Below are positions 1 to 16,500 of a DNA stretch of 64,000 nucleotides, in pieces. The translations under genes and the position numbers were made by a program. The number at the start of each line of letters is the position of its first letter. The stretch's first letter is position 1. Source of the DNA: Pomacea canaliculata (lineage: Eukaryota > Mollusca > Gastropoda > Architaenioglossa > Ampullariidae); the NCBI RefSeq assembly GCF_003073045.1, contig NC_037593.1, forward strand, positions 18,652,725-18,716,724, written 5' to 3'. Under the pieces are notes generated by a model that did not search any database, was not told the DNA's origin, and saw only the letters and a program-made list of their open reading frames with translations.

Positions 1-1283
1 GAACGGAAATCCTCGAGTTATGAGCCGCTCACTTGGTGTGTCACAAACACAAACACGCACACAGTGACAGGAAGCCACAGGTAATATAAGTTAGAGTAAT
101 TAGAGATTACTAGTCAGATATAACAAAAATTAATAAGAATTAATAATTGAATAAATCATAAAAATGAACTTGCTGATAACTACAGCTCGTGATCAAGGTA
201 GAAAATTTAAATGAAGCATGTATCTTTGGGTGTGTTTATTATTTTATAGATAATTTTTACTCTCCTTTCGTTTTTTTTCCTCTTGTGCGAAAGTGTTCGT
301 TCAATAGTGATGCTGAGAGATGATAGAAAGACCCACAAGTCAGAATTTAAAATGATTTTCTAATTGCTGAAACAGTTCATGTTTGTGATGAAAACCACTT
401 TGAGGTCACACGGACAGTGATGCTGAAATCATCGAAAACTGTAAAATGTCTATTGCTGGTTTTGTGCACGCACATTACACACAACATGATCTCATGCTGA
501 GATGAATGTGCTCTCGTGAGATCTCATAATCAGCCATCACAAATCTCATTACATTGTTTTTAAATCGGTGACCAAAGTGCTTCGGGATAAAACTTATTCA
601 CGTCGACTGAAAGATATCACTTTACAGTGGCCACTCGCTTCATCATTTCTTTTTGCCTTTTATTGTCCAGAACATCAATTTAATCATCTTTTGTGGGGCA
701 GGGATGGGAGTGGCAGTGAGGGTATGTGCGAAGGTAATGGTGGAGGTAGGATAGTCATACGTCTTCCTCCGGTATACGTTGACCGCTACACAATACAGAT
801 AGAAAGATATTGCGATAATCATGTAACCAAAGTTGTTGACACAGGCAAACATTATCCATAAATTACAATAACTTTCATTACCAAAGTAATGTCTGGAAAG
901 ATGTTATACTTGGTTTTAAACGGTTTTATTATAAAATTAAACCTGAAACGTTATAAAACATTACGGCTGAGTCAATATATTTAAACATAAGTTTATATTA
1001 TGGCAACAAAAAGTCATAAGTACAATAAAGCACTCGATACACCAACATTTCTACAAATAATACATCATGTATCAAAAGGTTTTAAATGCCACTATGGTAT
1101 GCTATCAGAAAACAGTAATAATTCAGAATAAATCAGTATATATGGGGAAATATCCGAATACACTGTCAAAATATATTCTAAAAATTAAGTCCATTGTATC
1201 TGGTTTTTCTGTAACAACTGGCTGTCGTCTGATCTTTGTATGTCCCTTTTGCCTCCTCTTGTATTTGAAGCTTTGTAATTTGG
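1..1283. other. Intergenic sequence downstream of glycosyltransferase copy A
   Basis: I see no convincing gene here. The open frames (for example 568-861 plus strand) are short, have no recognisable domain and no supported splice sites. The sequence is AT-rich and lies beyond the 3' end of copy A. Confidence 0.6.
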
Positions 1284-1289
1284 TTTATT
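1284..1289 (-). promoter_or_regulatory. Poly(A) signal of glycosyltransferase copy A
   Basis: An AATAAA hexamer on the minus strand lies about 55 bases after the stop codon of copy A, the expected place for a cleavage and polyadenylation signal. The position is seen; the use is inferred. Confidence 0.5.
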
Positions 1290-1343
1290 TTGTACCTCCT
1301 GAAGAAGTTACAACTGGAAAAAATGCCACCTTTCGTAACAAGG

Positions 1344-4300
1344 TTAGGTTAAACTTTTTCTCAGTGCCTGCTTCACAATGTCTAAGTTGCTATAGAAACC
1401 GACAGTAAGGTCCAGGCTTCCCGTAGCTTCCTCACGCTGAATTCGCGAGAAGTACCACTGCTCCAAGCAGTCCAACGCCTGTGGCTGAAGGTCGTAGGAG
1501 AATTTGTTGGCGAACATGAAGACGCTGTCCACCATGTGGTGGATGTCGCCCAGCCCGAAGTTGCAGATCTGCCGAACCCACTTGCCGTTACACTCCTGGT
1601 CAGACCAAAAGTCAAACCAAACCTTATAGCGGTTAACAGTCTGTCGCTGCGGGCAGTCTGGCTCTCCTGTGAAGAAAAACACGGAAAGCATCGTTAGGGG
1701 AAGCAAGTCCAGCAACAAAAATGTCATCACAGTTGAGTCGCTTACGAGAACAAAGATAAAAGTATTAATTCCAGATATAATGGAAAATCATTTCGGACCT
1801 CTCGGGAAATCATCCAGAGGTTTGGAAGATATCAAAATTTATAATAAATTTCAAAAGTAATGTCAATGTTACACGGCGATATAAAGTATTTCCGTGCATT
1901 TGTGATAGTTTAAACTTAGTGACCTGTGTATGCTCCAGGGACTCCCAGCTGATGCTGGTTATTCAAAGTCGTGAAGAAGGACTCATCAGGAAAACTTGTT
2001 TTCTGAATCCATGTCAGCAAGTCGCGTGCGTAGGTGGAGTGAAGAGAGAAGTCCACAAACTCCCGGGAAGCCGCCATGTGCACCGGTCCCTTGGCAACGG
2101 TCATGTTGTGTGGAGGTGGTCCTGCTCTCTTCCAACGGTGTGCAAAGCTCCTGTAATACAGTCAGCATGACACTTGTTTGTCAATGTCCTCTTTCATAAA
2201 TATTTCATAAGTACTTTTGATCCATTGTATCATGTACATTATGGATATTAAAGGTATTGTGTTGATATCTTGTATTAGGTATAAGTAACGTAAAAACTGA
2301 GAGCTAAGTCCCTTTGTCTAGCAGGCTGGGGGAATTATGTTCCCCTTGTTACGTGTTGACATTTATTTACTTGAATATCACTAATGGATATTCAGGTTTG
2401 TATTTACCTCCACTGCCTGTTTTTTTTTTTCTCTTATCATTTTTGAAGTTGGATTGTATAACATGTTCTTCAGTTTTCTGAAAATTTTTGAAAATGTGGC
2501 TTCATTGTTAAGTCTGCAGTGATCCCCCTTTTACTACCAGAATCCAGTTTTGACATTGTTTTTCTTCTTGTTGTTGTTTTACAACCTTTTCGCTGTTTCA
2601 CTTATATTAAAATGTCCTTATAACATGCTTGCCTGTTGGCTGGGATTTTGCGCTATGCAAATTATTTACTATGCAGGCCTATCATTGGCTGCAAAGCTTA
2701 CGGTACGTATCTGCCGAAGATGTCGTTGGCTCCGCGATAAGCTTGCAAGATGGCCACCAGCTCTTTGTTGGTTTTGAGTGGAAACTCTTGTCCTGTCAGG
2801 TTGATGAAGTACCGCCACCTCTTGGACCTTCGCAACAGCGCCTCCATGCAAATGAGCTCCGGTTCGAGGACGGTGAAGGTGCCCCAGACAACCTCCACTT
2901 GTCGAGGTGCTTGGAATACATTGGGCAGACAGGTTATCAGGGCTGTGATCTTGGGGGACAAAACACACGACTTTTTAAGCACTAATGATTCGCATGAATG
3001 ACCTGCATTCTGTTGTTTTAAAGATCGGACAATTAAAAATTACAATTGTACTTTGCGCTAGATTTCGTAAATCATTTTTGCACATAAATGTACTCACACA
3101 AGCTATTTATTTTCTGAAAATTTACAGGATTTTTATAAACTGAGATACAAAAGGTCAAGGGAACTGACCTACGATTTCAGGAACTACAGTGCGAAATCAA
3201 GTTGGTTTTGCAAGCCTGCTGACTGGGTGGGGCAATAATATGTATGTACCTGACGTAGTGCAAGAAAGACGAGAGGTAAAGTTACCTGGCGTTGCACCTG
3301 AGCGCTGGCTTTGAGGTCCGTGTGCAGACAGTAGAGGTTGTGAGGTCGGTACACAGCACGCAGCAGTCGCTCCACCTGCTCCATGTCCTTGTACAGCAGG
3401 ATGCTGAAGGCCAGGGGAAACGCCTTCTCCTCCTCACTCACCTGCTCGATGTACCTGATGCACACAAACAAATCAAATTATTTTTATAAAATGTTCTCTA
3501 ATGACCTACAAGTAAAGCTGATTGGTCCAGGTGGTACACCTTAACCCGGATCTGACTAAGACCAGATCTTGCTTGAGGACAGGATCAGCGACCAATGAAG
3601 AAAAGATTCGTCAGTCCTCACCTTCCATAACTTTCTCAGATAACGACAGATATTACATGAGGTGACAACTGCTATCTCGACTGTGGCTAGTGTATGATCT
3701 ATGATCTTATTGACATATTATGTCTTGTTACATCTCACCCAGTCTCTCGCCGGTATTTCGGACAATCCGTGGTGATGTTGTCGTAGAAGCCTGGTGGTCG
3801 TCTTGCAGGCACTGACCACAGAAACTTGGTCCCTGATATTTCAGACAGGTCTCCTTGCCAAACCTTGGTGCAGTTAACTCCACTTGGCAGAACAGACACG
3901 TTTAATGGTGGGAAGTCAACTGTGGCAGATAATAATGATTGATGATGAGGAGGAACTCATCCTCTCAGAATGCTAGTTTTATTCTTTGAGGAAGGAAAAA
4001 ATAAAGCAATGATTACAGATTTTGCTTTGTTTCTGTAGCACTAATCAACAGGACACAATCAGAAGCCTTTTTTATTTTGACAACAATTACACAAACGACT
4101 ATTGATGGTGCTTCATTTGCCCTCCATCTTAATCTATCAGCAATGCCGATGGCACTAACGACAAACACATCGTGGGTAAGATAGTCGGACATGTTTACAA
4201 AGCTGCAACAGGCAATACACAAGTACTCACCTCTTATCGATTCAATGTTGACTAGTGTGATGAAAAGACAGACGAAAATCAAAAACAGGAACACGGCAAT

Positions 4301-4735
4301 CTTCTCTTCCAGAGCTCGTAGCACCTTGTCATGCAGCCATCGAGACAGATCGAGAAGAGTCAATCAAACAACATGTAAAATAGAAATGTTAAGAAAACAG
4401 AATTGTCTGTGGAATGATTGTTGAGTTTTTGGTAAGTTCATGCAGATGTTATCCGTGTGTTATCCAGTCTGTCCCAGATAGGTAAGTAATGATTATTATT
4501 TAAAATGCTTAAAAATCTTTAAAATTCATTTAATAAATTATAGAAATAATCTGTTATTTTATATATATAAAAATTACATATTTTGATTTGTCACGAGACA
4601 CGTCCATAACATGTAAAATTCTTCATCCTCTCAACGCCATTCACGTGGACCACTCACCTTTCTTCTTCCATTGTTCTGGTCTGTTTCACGAGCAGACAGT
4701 GTATGGACTGACTCCCAATCACCATCTGTCGCCAT
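1344..4735 (-). CDS. Core-2-type beta-1,6-N-acetylglucosaminyltransferase, copy A (GT14)
   Basis: Type II Golgi enzyme of family GT14 that should add GlcNAc in beta-1,6 linkage to core O-glycans. Seven exons join in phase: 4735-4658, 4324-4231, 3919-3739, 3454-3286, 2949-2702, 2150-1924, 1666-1344, giving about 439 residues (vertebrate GCNT1 is near 430). A hydrophobic anchor lies at about residues 34-50, then a short stem and the luminal domain. Family marks are NCTKVW, RLLRAVYRPHNLYC, CLPNVFQAP, YFINLTGQEFPLKTN, FPDES (aligned with the PDE segment that carries the catalytic Glu in mouse C2GnT), VPGAYTG, ICNFGLGD and FANKF. Odd point: the ATG used by copy B is CTG here (4312-4310), and an in-frame stop lies above it, so I infer an added first exon with ATG at 4735. 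That exon is less certain than the rest. Confidence 0.86.
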
Positions 4736-7700
4736 GACAACTACAGCAGAACTGAAGTTACAGGTGTAACTGAGAATAAAAATTAAACTGGTTAGGAGAG
4801 ATAACATATCACATCACAGTCTGCAAATTAATGCTGATAACATTTTCACACTTCTGCATCATTTGTGGATATTTCGGTCTGTTATCAATAGTAGGGAAGA
4901 CCATACTATTCATAGAAACTACATTATCTTGCAGGCACTCATTTAACAGTTAATGACCTATCAAAGTTAACAGTCCCATAACTGTCACAATGGAATCGGA
5001 CTGAAGCTTGTAGTCTGGACAAGTGTTTCCAGTTGCCGGCTGCTGAAGCTGCTCTTCTACAGACAGAAATATGGGGCTTAAAAATAATCCCCCAGTAGAT
5101 ATGGCACATACTTTTGTACTAAAAATCTACATAATGTCAGTTGTAAATAGTGGGGTAGACAACGACACAGGTGGGTTGCTCCTCCATGTGTACTCCATGT
5201 GGTCTGGTCACGGTTGACGAGGTTTGACATCAAGAGACATCCACGAGAAGCTTACAATATCCTGGTTGAGCTTCACGAAGGAGGACAAGCGAGCTGTGTG
5301 TCTAGTGTGTGTGTTGGTCTGTACATACACAGTTTGGGATATGTTTGGGGAAACCCAGATGTGCAGGATGTTAGCGAGTTTGTTGTTTATTAAAACCATC
5401 TCTTGTTGACTGTCATAAACAGCAGTGGTGTTGTGGTGTTACAGACAGCACTAGGTTTAATGTTTATGCCAATTTTAAATAGGAATTGCATGTGGAACAT
5501 TACCTAGGCCAGGTGGCCATCTCTTAAAGCAGACCTGGGCAAGGGGCGGCCCGAGGGCCGCACGGCCCTCGGGCCGCCCCTTGTCCAGGTCTGCTTTAAG
5601 ATTGTGTGACTTGTAAATTCCAACATGGTTGAAGGCACATGTCCTGAAGAAATAAATGTTTTTGCTTGTCGTCATCTCTATTTCTCTCTTTCTCTCTCTC
5701 ACACACAGAATAAATGAATCCTTCAACTAGAGGTGGGACCGTCTCTGACCTCTCAGCACCTAACAGAGAGGAGTCGTCGACTCATCTCGATGTCATGTGT
5801 TGAAGTGTTATACAGAAAGTGAGAGCTACCAAAATAAAAATTAAAAAAAAAAGTACAGTAAGAGATTTGAAGATAGCGATGTGTAGACAAGACGTGTCCA
5901 GCCAAGCGTGACTGCATTAACAACGAGTGATGGCAGCACGTGACCGCGGGAGGTAACTGCGCTGCAAACATTTGTCGAAGTGACAAGCTTTTGGTAAAGA
6001 GTCAGCGGCAACTACTCGAGTTGATGTAGATGACGATTATAACGAGAAGTGCAATGAAAGTGTAGCGTTCATATTATATTCCAAGTCAATTAAAAACGTT
6101 CTGAATTCATAATGAGATGCAAACATATGATCACGTGACGGCGCCGTTTATGAGACTACATTAAAAATAATTTATAAAATAAGATTTTCGTCCTTAATAA
6201 TGTTTAATTTTGAATGCACCCACCGTGATACAAATATCAAAGAAATATACGACATACAAATGTCAGTAAAATAAAATAAATAAATAACAAATAAATACAA
6301 CATGAAAATAATAAAGTGAAATATCAGGCGGATACCAGATTGTAACTTTCACTTGGATTTATTAGTTAAAAGTTATAAAATAAAATTGTATTTTCTTTTA
6401 AAATTAAACTTTAAGAATCTAAAATATCTTGTGGAAAACAAGCATAATAAGCGAAATTAAATTATCATGACCAAGACAATTATGTCCAGACACCAGCCTC
6501 TAATGTTACTCTAAATAAAATGGTTTTCACGATTGGATGAAGTTTTATTCAACAGATTGATGATCTAAAAATATGTAATGATCGGTTATCATGATGGGTG
6601 CTAATTTCCATCTCTAATGCTTCAGCAAAGATGACTAACTTTCATGATTTGACCATGACTGATAGCACCCTATGGCTGTCACTATCTTGAAGACGAGCCC
6701 ACCCCGCTGTCCCTGTCACACCTAGCGCGGTCATCTTGCTTTGAGATTGAACTGAAACCGATACTTACTGTGCAGTTGGTTGCAAACAATCTTCACACTC
6801 ACTTCAGTTCGACAGGCAGGATGTCCGGCGAGTCCAAAGAAGCAATTTGATGGCGAAACACCGAGATTCAATGTCATCTAGGAGCGCTCTGTACCGCTAG
6901 TCACGTGATCTGGCATCTGTGCACCCGACTGCCGGGAAACCCTTGATACTGGGAGTTTTGTTTTTTCTATCACTCGAGCTCCCTCTCACTTAGTCTGCGT
7001 GTGGATAACAAACTCTTTCCCCACCCCTATTTTAATTTTTAAATTAAATTTTAAAAAGTACTAACCTGACACTCCCACCCCACCCACACCCACAACACAC
7101 ATGCATATCATTGTTTTCCAGTTCATCTGCGGAGTATGGGCTGTTATCAGGCTACCTCAGCTTTTTCACAACTAGTCCCCCATTGGCTACTTCACCCACA
7201 ACACACATACGTGTCGTTTCCGTCATGTTTCTGCTCAGTGCATCTGCGGGTACGGGTGAGGCCACCATCGGGTAGTATGCTAAGGACGGGCCGCATGCAC
7301 GGGTGTCGACAGTTGTGACGCTCGATGCGCCACGAACAAAACGCGAGTGAGTGTGCCTAGAAAAAAAGGATAAACAACAGAATAAATGTCATGGGAGCCA
7401 GGGTGACCCAGACGCAAAGACTCACGGTGTTTACAGCCAGTCACGGACAAACAATTCTGTGTACGTTGGCGTTTGTGCAGTGAGCTGATGCCACTGACAC
7501 TGAAGTTGGTTTGTGTGTGTGTGTGAGCATGTGTGTGTTCGAGCTTTTACTTATGAAGTCAGGGCAGATACCCCAGGCTCTTCTCTCTCCTGACACTGTC
7601 AACAAGTCTCAGCCCAATGACCAATTAGTTGATGTTACTTAAGATTTCTCGACTTACCATTACTCCGCACTGATTAAACTTAATCACAGATGCCCATCAT

Positions 7701-8406
7701 CGGTGACAAGTTTTCACACCGACTGGTTCGTTATGCAATATTGATAGACGGGTATTCAAAGGACACTTGTAGAGGGCGCTGCTCCACCCACCATCTGTTG
7801 ATCAGCTTGACTGTGTTTTGCGCAGAGTGGTTGACGATCTGATGCACTTTGATATTCACAGGACCGTGTCGAACTTCGTGACCTGAGGTCCACCCCATCA
7901 CACCCAATTCACTTCTACCTTGTCTCGTTTTCAGATCAGCTGCCAGTTGCGCCAGTTATGGGACACACTTTCCACCCGGTTTAAAACCAGGAACAGAACG
8001 CAGGTGAGTAGAGGTAACAGTAGTGACTTCACACAAACGTAGACCAAACAAACGCGCAAAAAGAGTGCATTAATTTCTTTTTATAAAAGTAATAAATAAT
8101 TATAAGAAAATTTAATTGAATAATAACGTGAAAGAAAAACCCAACAACTTGTAGCTTACAAAAGGTGGCACTAAGTCTTCGTTAAGTTGTTTACAAACGT
8201 CCAGCGGTGGTTGCGTTCATGTACTGTTACTTATACCATCATCTCTTGTTGACCTAACTATCCCATAATGCCATCAAACATTTGGTATTTACATCGAAGA
8301 TTGATGGTGAAGACAAATGCTCAGGATAAATCTTACTTTGCTTTTTTCCATTCAGTGTCAGATGTCACTTTTTTCGTTGCCAGTTATTCGTCCTTTCTTC
8401 TTACAT
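4736..8406. other. Intergenic sequence between copies A and B
   Basis: No gene is visible. The stretch holds the 80-bp palindrome listed separately, (GT)n and other AT-rich low-complexity DNA, and a diverged direct duplication near 7080-7250 that shares a CACCCACAACACACAT start. The promoter of copy A should lie in its first few hundred bases, but I cannot point to a defined element. Confidence 0.55.
5522..5601. repeat. Near-perfect 80-bp palindrome with hAT-like ends
   Basis: Two 39-base arms (5522-5560 and 5563-5601) are reverse complements of each other with one mismatch, around a 2-base centre (CA). The inner 64 bases start CAGACCTGGGCAAG and end in its near-complement CTTGTCCAGGTCTG, the same terminus seen in the hAT-like fragment at 19.7 kb. 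The arms are very GC-rich against an AT-rich background. It looks like a minimal fold-back MITE. Confidence 0.8.
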
Positions 8407-8412
8407 TTTATT
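8407..8412 (-). promoter_or_regulatory. Poly(A) signal of glycosyltransferase copy B
   Basis: AATAAA on the minus strand begins about 28 bases after the stop codon of copy B. Position is seen; function is inferred. Confidence 0.5.
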
Positions 8413-8439
8413 ATCCAGACTAGGAATTTATCAACTTTT

Positions 8440-12182
<3,743 letters not shown>

Positions 12183-13504
12183 GATGCAGTCACTGAGACA
12201 ATAGTACAAGAATCAACAATGTCACGGACCCTCCGCAGACATGCGCATTCTTTCCTGTACTTATCCGTTACAAATAACAACACCATGGCAACAGGAAATG
12301 TTAAGAAAACAGAATTGTTTGTTCACTTTCTCAGTATTATAATACCTAAAAGAACGAACTTTTGCTTACAAGTGAACATCGTGTTGCGGTCACCGGTGGG
12401 AGCGTGCCAGTCGCTCCGACACACATCTGTTATCAGTAAATGAAGAGAAGAAGAACACACCCAGGTAGAGCAACAAGCACCGGCCTTCTATCTTCCCCAT
12501 TATCGAAGTGGGTCCGTCAGGGCCACGACCTTTCAAGTGATAAGGTCTCTGTTGTCTTTGGATTTGTGAACAGTGTACTTACTCATTTGAAATGCGTTTA
12601 TCATGTATGAATGTATACATACATGCTCATTATGATGCTAAGAACAATGTTTAATTAAGTATAGTGTAACGTCTGCAGTTATCATCAGAGGCAATTAGCT
12701 AATGTAGGTCATCAGTAGTTTTATTTATCTTATAAAGTCAATTCAGTTACATTGCCGCCAACCTGTCCTTCTGTATGGCTGCTTAGCCCGACTGTGGGTG
12801 GATGATCAGGCTTATCTGTAGTTCTAGCACTCTTTGCTGTTTTCATTTTTGCAGGGCGTATAACCGGTGACTGAATTCAGAGCAGGGAGGACCTTGATGT
12901 TTCATCCCCACCCTGCTTGGGCAGCTCATATGGGACGTTGCCAACGCTAGAAATATTATTTCACATGCACAAATACCTTGAAAATTCGTTCGTTTTATTG
13001 CCACATTATAAACAACATCAAAAATGACAAGAACAATATCTCATTCAGCACTAACAGTGTTAAACAACAAAAAATAATGAATAAAGAGATCAAGAATGAG
13101 CGCGTAAGCGTAAGAGTAAGAGCAGTGTAACGCTGCGTGGAAAGAAGAGGGTTAAAGTTAACGAAGTATCTCTGCAGACATTGATATTTTAACACCAGTG
13201 TTTTTAAAGTGATCCGCTGTGAGTCTCGGCGAGCCTAAACAATGAATCTGACTAAACCGGAAGCTTTCTATACACGAGCCTCGTTTTAGTAGTTAGCTGG
13301 AAAAATCGTCTGCAAGTCGTTCCAGTAATACAAGTTCGTGGTTTGATATACAGTTGATACTAGTTTCACTGCTGTGGAAACGTCTGAGAATTGAGTCAAA
13401 CGTCTTCGTTTCCAAAATTCAAATTTCAAAATCGTTACGTGCGTTTTCAAAATATATAAATGTCAAGATAGTTCTGCTTTTTGATCATGAACACAGCAGC
13501 ATGT
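12183..13504. other. Intergenic sequence between copies B and C
   Basis: No gene is visible in about 1.3 kb. It must hold the promoter of copy B and the 3' untranslated region of copy C. A minus-strand AATAAA lies at 12994-12999, about 500 bases after the stop of copy C, and could be its poly(A) signal. Confidence 0.5.
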
Positions 13505-16500
13505 CTATCTCCTTTCTGTCGTGGAATTTATTCTCAAGGCGTATTTCACAATTTCGAGATTCTCGTAATACCTCGTGTCAATATCCACTTTTCCCAGCAT
13601 GCTTTCCTTCTTGATTTTATCAAAGTACCACTGTTCGAGACAGTCGTACCCCAGAGGAAGGTAGTCGTAAGTAAACTTGTTGACAAACATGTGTCGGTGT
13701 TTGACGATGAAACTCAGGTCAAGGGGTCCGAAATGACAAATGGACCTGACTATCTGTCCACGACACGGCCATTTGGACGTCCGCCATACTTTCAGCCTGT
13801 TCAGCATGATGCGGCGAGATGAGGAGGTGTTCCCTGAAAGAAAAACAAGACAGGTGATGTTGCTGCATCAAAATGATATCGTTGAGTTTTGGAACACAAA
13901 AGAATTGCCACTAATATTTTTTTTTTCACTTTCTTCAGCACACTCTTTCAAACTCGTCTGTGATTTAAACTTTATCCTGTCTTATTTTTCTCTGCAGACT
14001 CACAGTCGTCATTTTCTGAGAAATTTTGAACGGTTACTGGCTGATCATTTTTAGGACACAGGTAAACATTTATTACATGTAAACAAAACACAAAAATCAC
14101 GATGACGAGAGTAACTATAGGCCTAGTGTGATGAAAGGGAGAATACGCATTGCAGTTAGTCCGAGATTGTCTCCCATGAACTAATAATTTCGCTGCTCTC
14201 TTTCCTATATTGATAGCTAAAGATAAAGTAGTGCCTGTAGTAACAAATACGAAAAAGGTAGACTAAGATACAAAAATAGTTCCGAGTTCTGAAGATTGCA
14301 CTAATCTAACGAGGGCAAAAAGCTAAAGTGTATAGTGTCACATAAAAACCACACCCGATGCATACCCGTGTAAGATCCAGGAATGCCGAGCTGGTGCTGG
14401 TTGTTCATGGAGGCGAAGAAGGTTTCATCAGGCACCGAGGTATTTTTAGCCCACTGCAGGAAGTCTTGAGCCACTGGTGAGTTCAGCACAAAGTCCACAA
14501 AGCCACGTGACGCTGCCACGTGCACGGGTCCTTTGGCGGGCGTGATGTTGTGTGGAGGAGGCCCGGCGGACGTCCAGCGGAAAGACCACTGCCTCCTGCA
14601 AATCAAAGTTTTAAATTCATGGCAGCAAGGGGGAGTGAGAGACATCTGGTGGCAACCAACAAAGACGATTTCTGTCTTCCGTTATATCAGATACTTACCC
14701 CGGGTCACTGCCGTAGATGTCGTTAGCTCCGCGATATGATCTCAGTATAGCAACCAGCTCCTTGTTCGTCTTCAGTGGGAATTCTTGTCCAGTCAGGTTG
14801 ATGACGTAGCGCCACGTGCTGTGGGTGCGTAGCAGCGCCTCCATGCACACAAGCTCGGCTTCAAGGACCGTAAACGTTCCCCAGGTCACGTTGACCTGCC
14901 GAGGAGCCTCGAACACGTTTGGCAGACACTGGGCAAGGGCCTTAATCTGCAAGAGGGCAAAAATAAGGGAGATAATGCTAGAGTGTATTATCATACATGG
15001 TGCACAAACCTGACATCACTCTCTATTTTTTTTTTTTTTTTTTTTTTTTTTTTGTCGACTGATGTCATCAGCTCCCTTGCGAGGTGAGTATTCTAAGACT
15101 ATATCACGGTGAATTCTCTTCTAAACCGAAATTGTGAGCGGAAAGATTTCACAGCATCAGTGTCTGTAATTTAAACACAAACGGCTAGCTCCCTGTCGCC
15201 TCCATTTAATAACGGTCTTAGTTTGCTGACTCGTGTAAACACACTCGACACAATCGACTGCGTTGCAGAGAGTTCATGGGAACTGCATGTGCCTTTAGCT
15301 TCACTCTCTAATACCATCACTAATGCAAAATGCATTTGAAGTGAAAGAGTGATATTGCTTTTAAAGCTTACAGAGCTTACAGATAATCCTTACTTCTTTT
15401 GAAACGAATCACTGTTCATAGTTGGGTTTTTTTTCTAAATTAAAAACACACGTTTGATGTTTTCGGCTTAGATATAAAGATGTCAAAGCTAGATCATGAT
15501 GGCTCGGTCTTATTGCTGATAACCTGATTTACTGTCCGATTTCAAACGGTTACCTGGCGTTGCAGGTGAGCGCTGGTCTTGAGGTCAGAGTGCAGACAGT
15601 AGAGGTTGTGAGGTCGGTACACAGCACGCAGCAGTCGCTCCACCTGCTCCACGTCCTTGTACAGCAGGATGCTGAAGGCCAGGGGAAACGCCTTCTCCTC
15701 CTCACTCACCTGCTCGATGTACCTGCCATGAGGCCGAGACTAAGGTCAAAGGTAAGGGAAGAGTATAGCCGAGGGGTTAAAGCGTCGCCGTCTGAGTTGA
15801 GGTGGCTGTTGAGTGGTTACATTACTCCGTGTGTAAGGATAAGGCAGCATGGGAAAGTCTCTAATACACTAATCTCTAACCAACGAAATATCACAAGAAT
15901 ATCACATTTTAACTTAAATCACTTTTTTCTTTTTAGGGAAAAAAAGCACTGTCCTAGCACTGTTATACTCTGCATGATGTTTGCTATGTTTATATATGTA
16001 TCAGCGCAAGAAAAACGAATGAGATTATAATTTTAATTTTATGTATTTGTCTATTTGTGTATTTTTAATTCTGTAAAGCACTTTGTGTGATCTGGAAAAG
16101 CGCTCTATGATCATCATCAGCAGCAGCATCAACATCTGTACTTTAAATTTATTAAAATATTGGTCACATATCTACCTCTTAAGAGTGAACGAAATCCTGG
16201 TGCAACATTAAATTATTGGACGATTAATTGTTGTTTGTATTAATATTGTTGACCGCACCCTAAGTGACTACGTTGCTTAATATAGTCGTTCTAATGTAAA
16301 TGCTTTATGATGGACTGACCTCTGCCTGATACCAGGTGTCGAGGAATACAAGAAGACCATAATAGATACATCAAGCAAGCTGATGTTATCCGAGGATATC
16401 TGTTATCTGATGTTTTCCAAAAGGAACAACGTGAAATAAAATTTAGTGTATAAAATAATGTCAAGCGACTAACTTTGAGGGCCATCACGGACAACCACGT

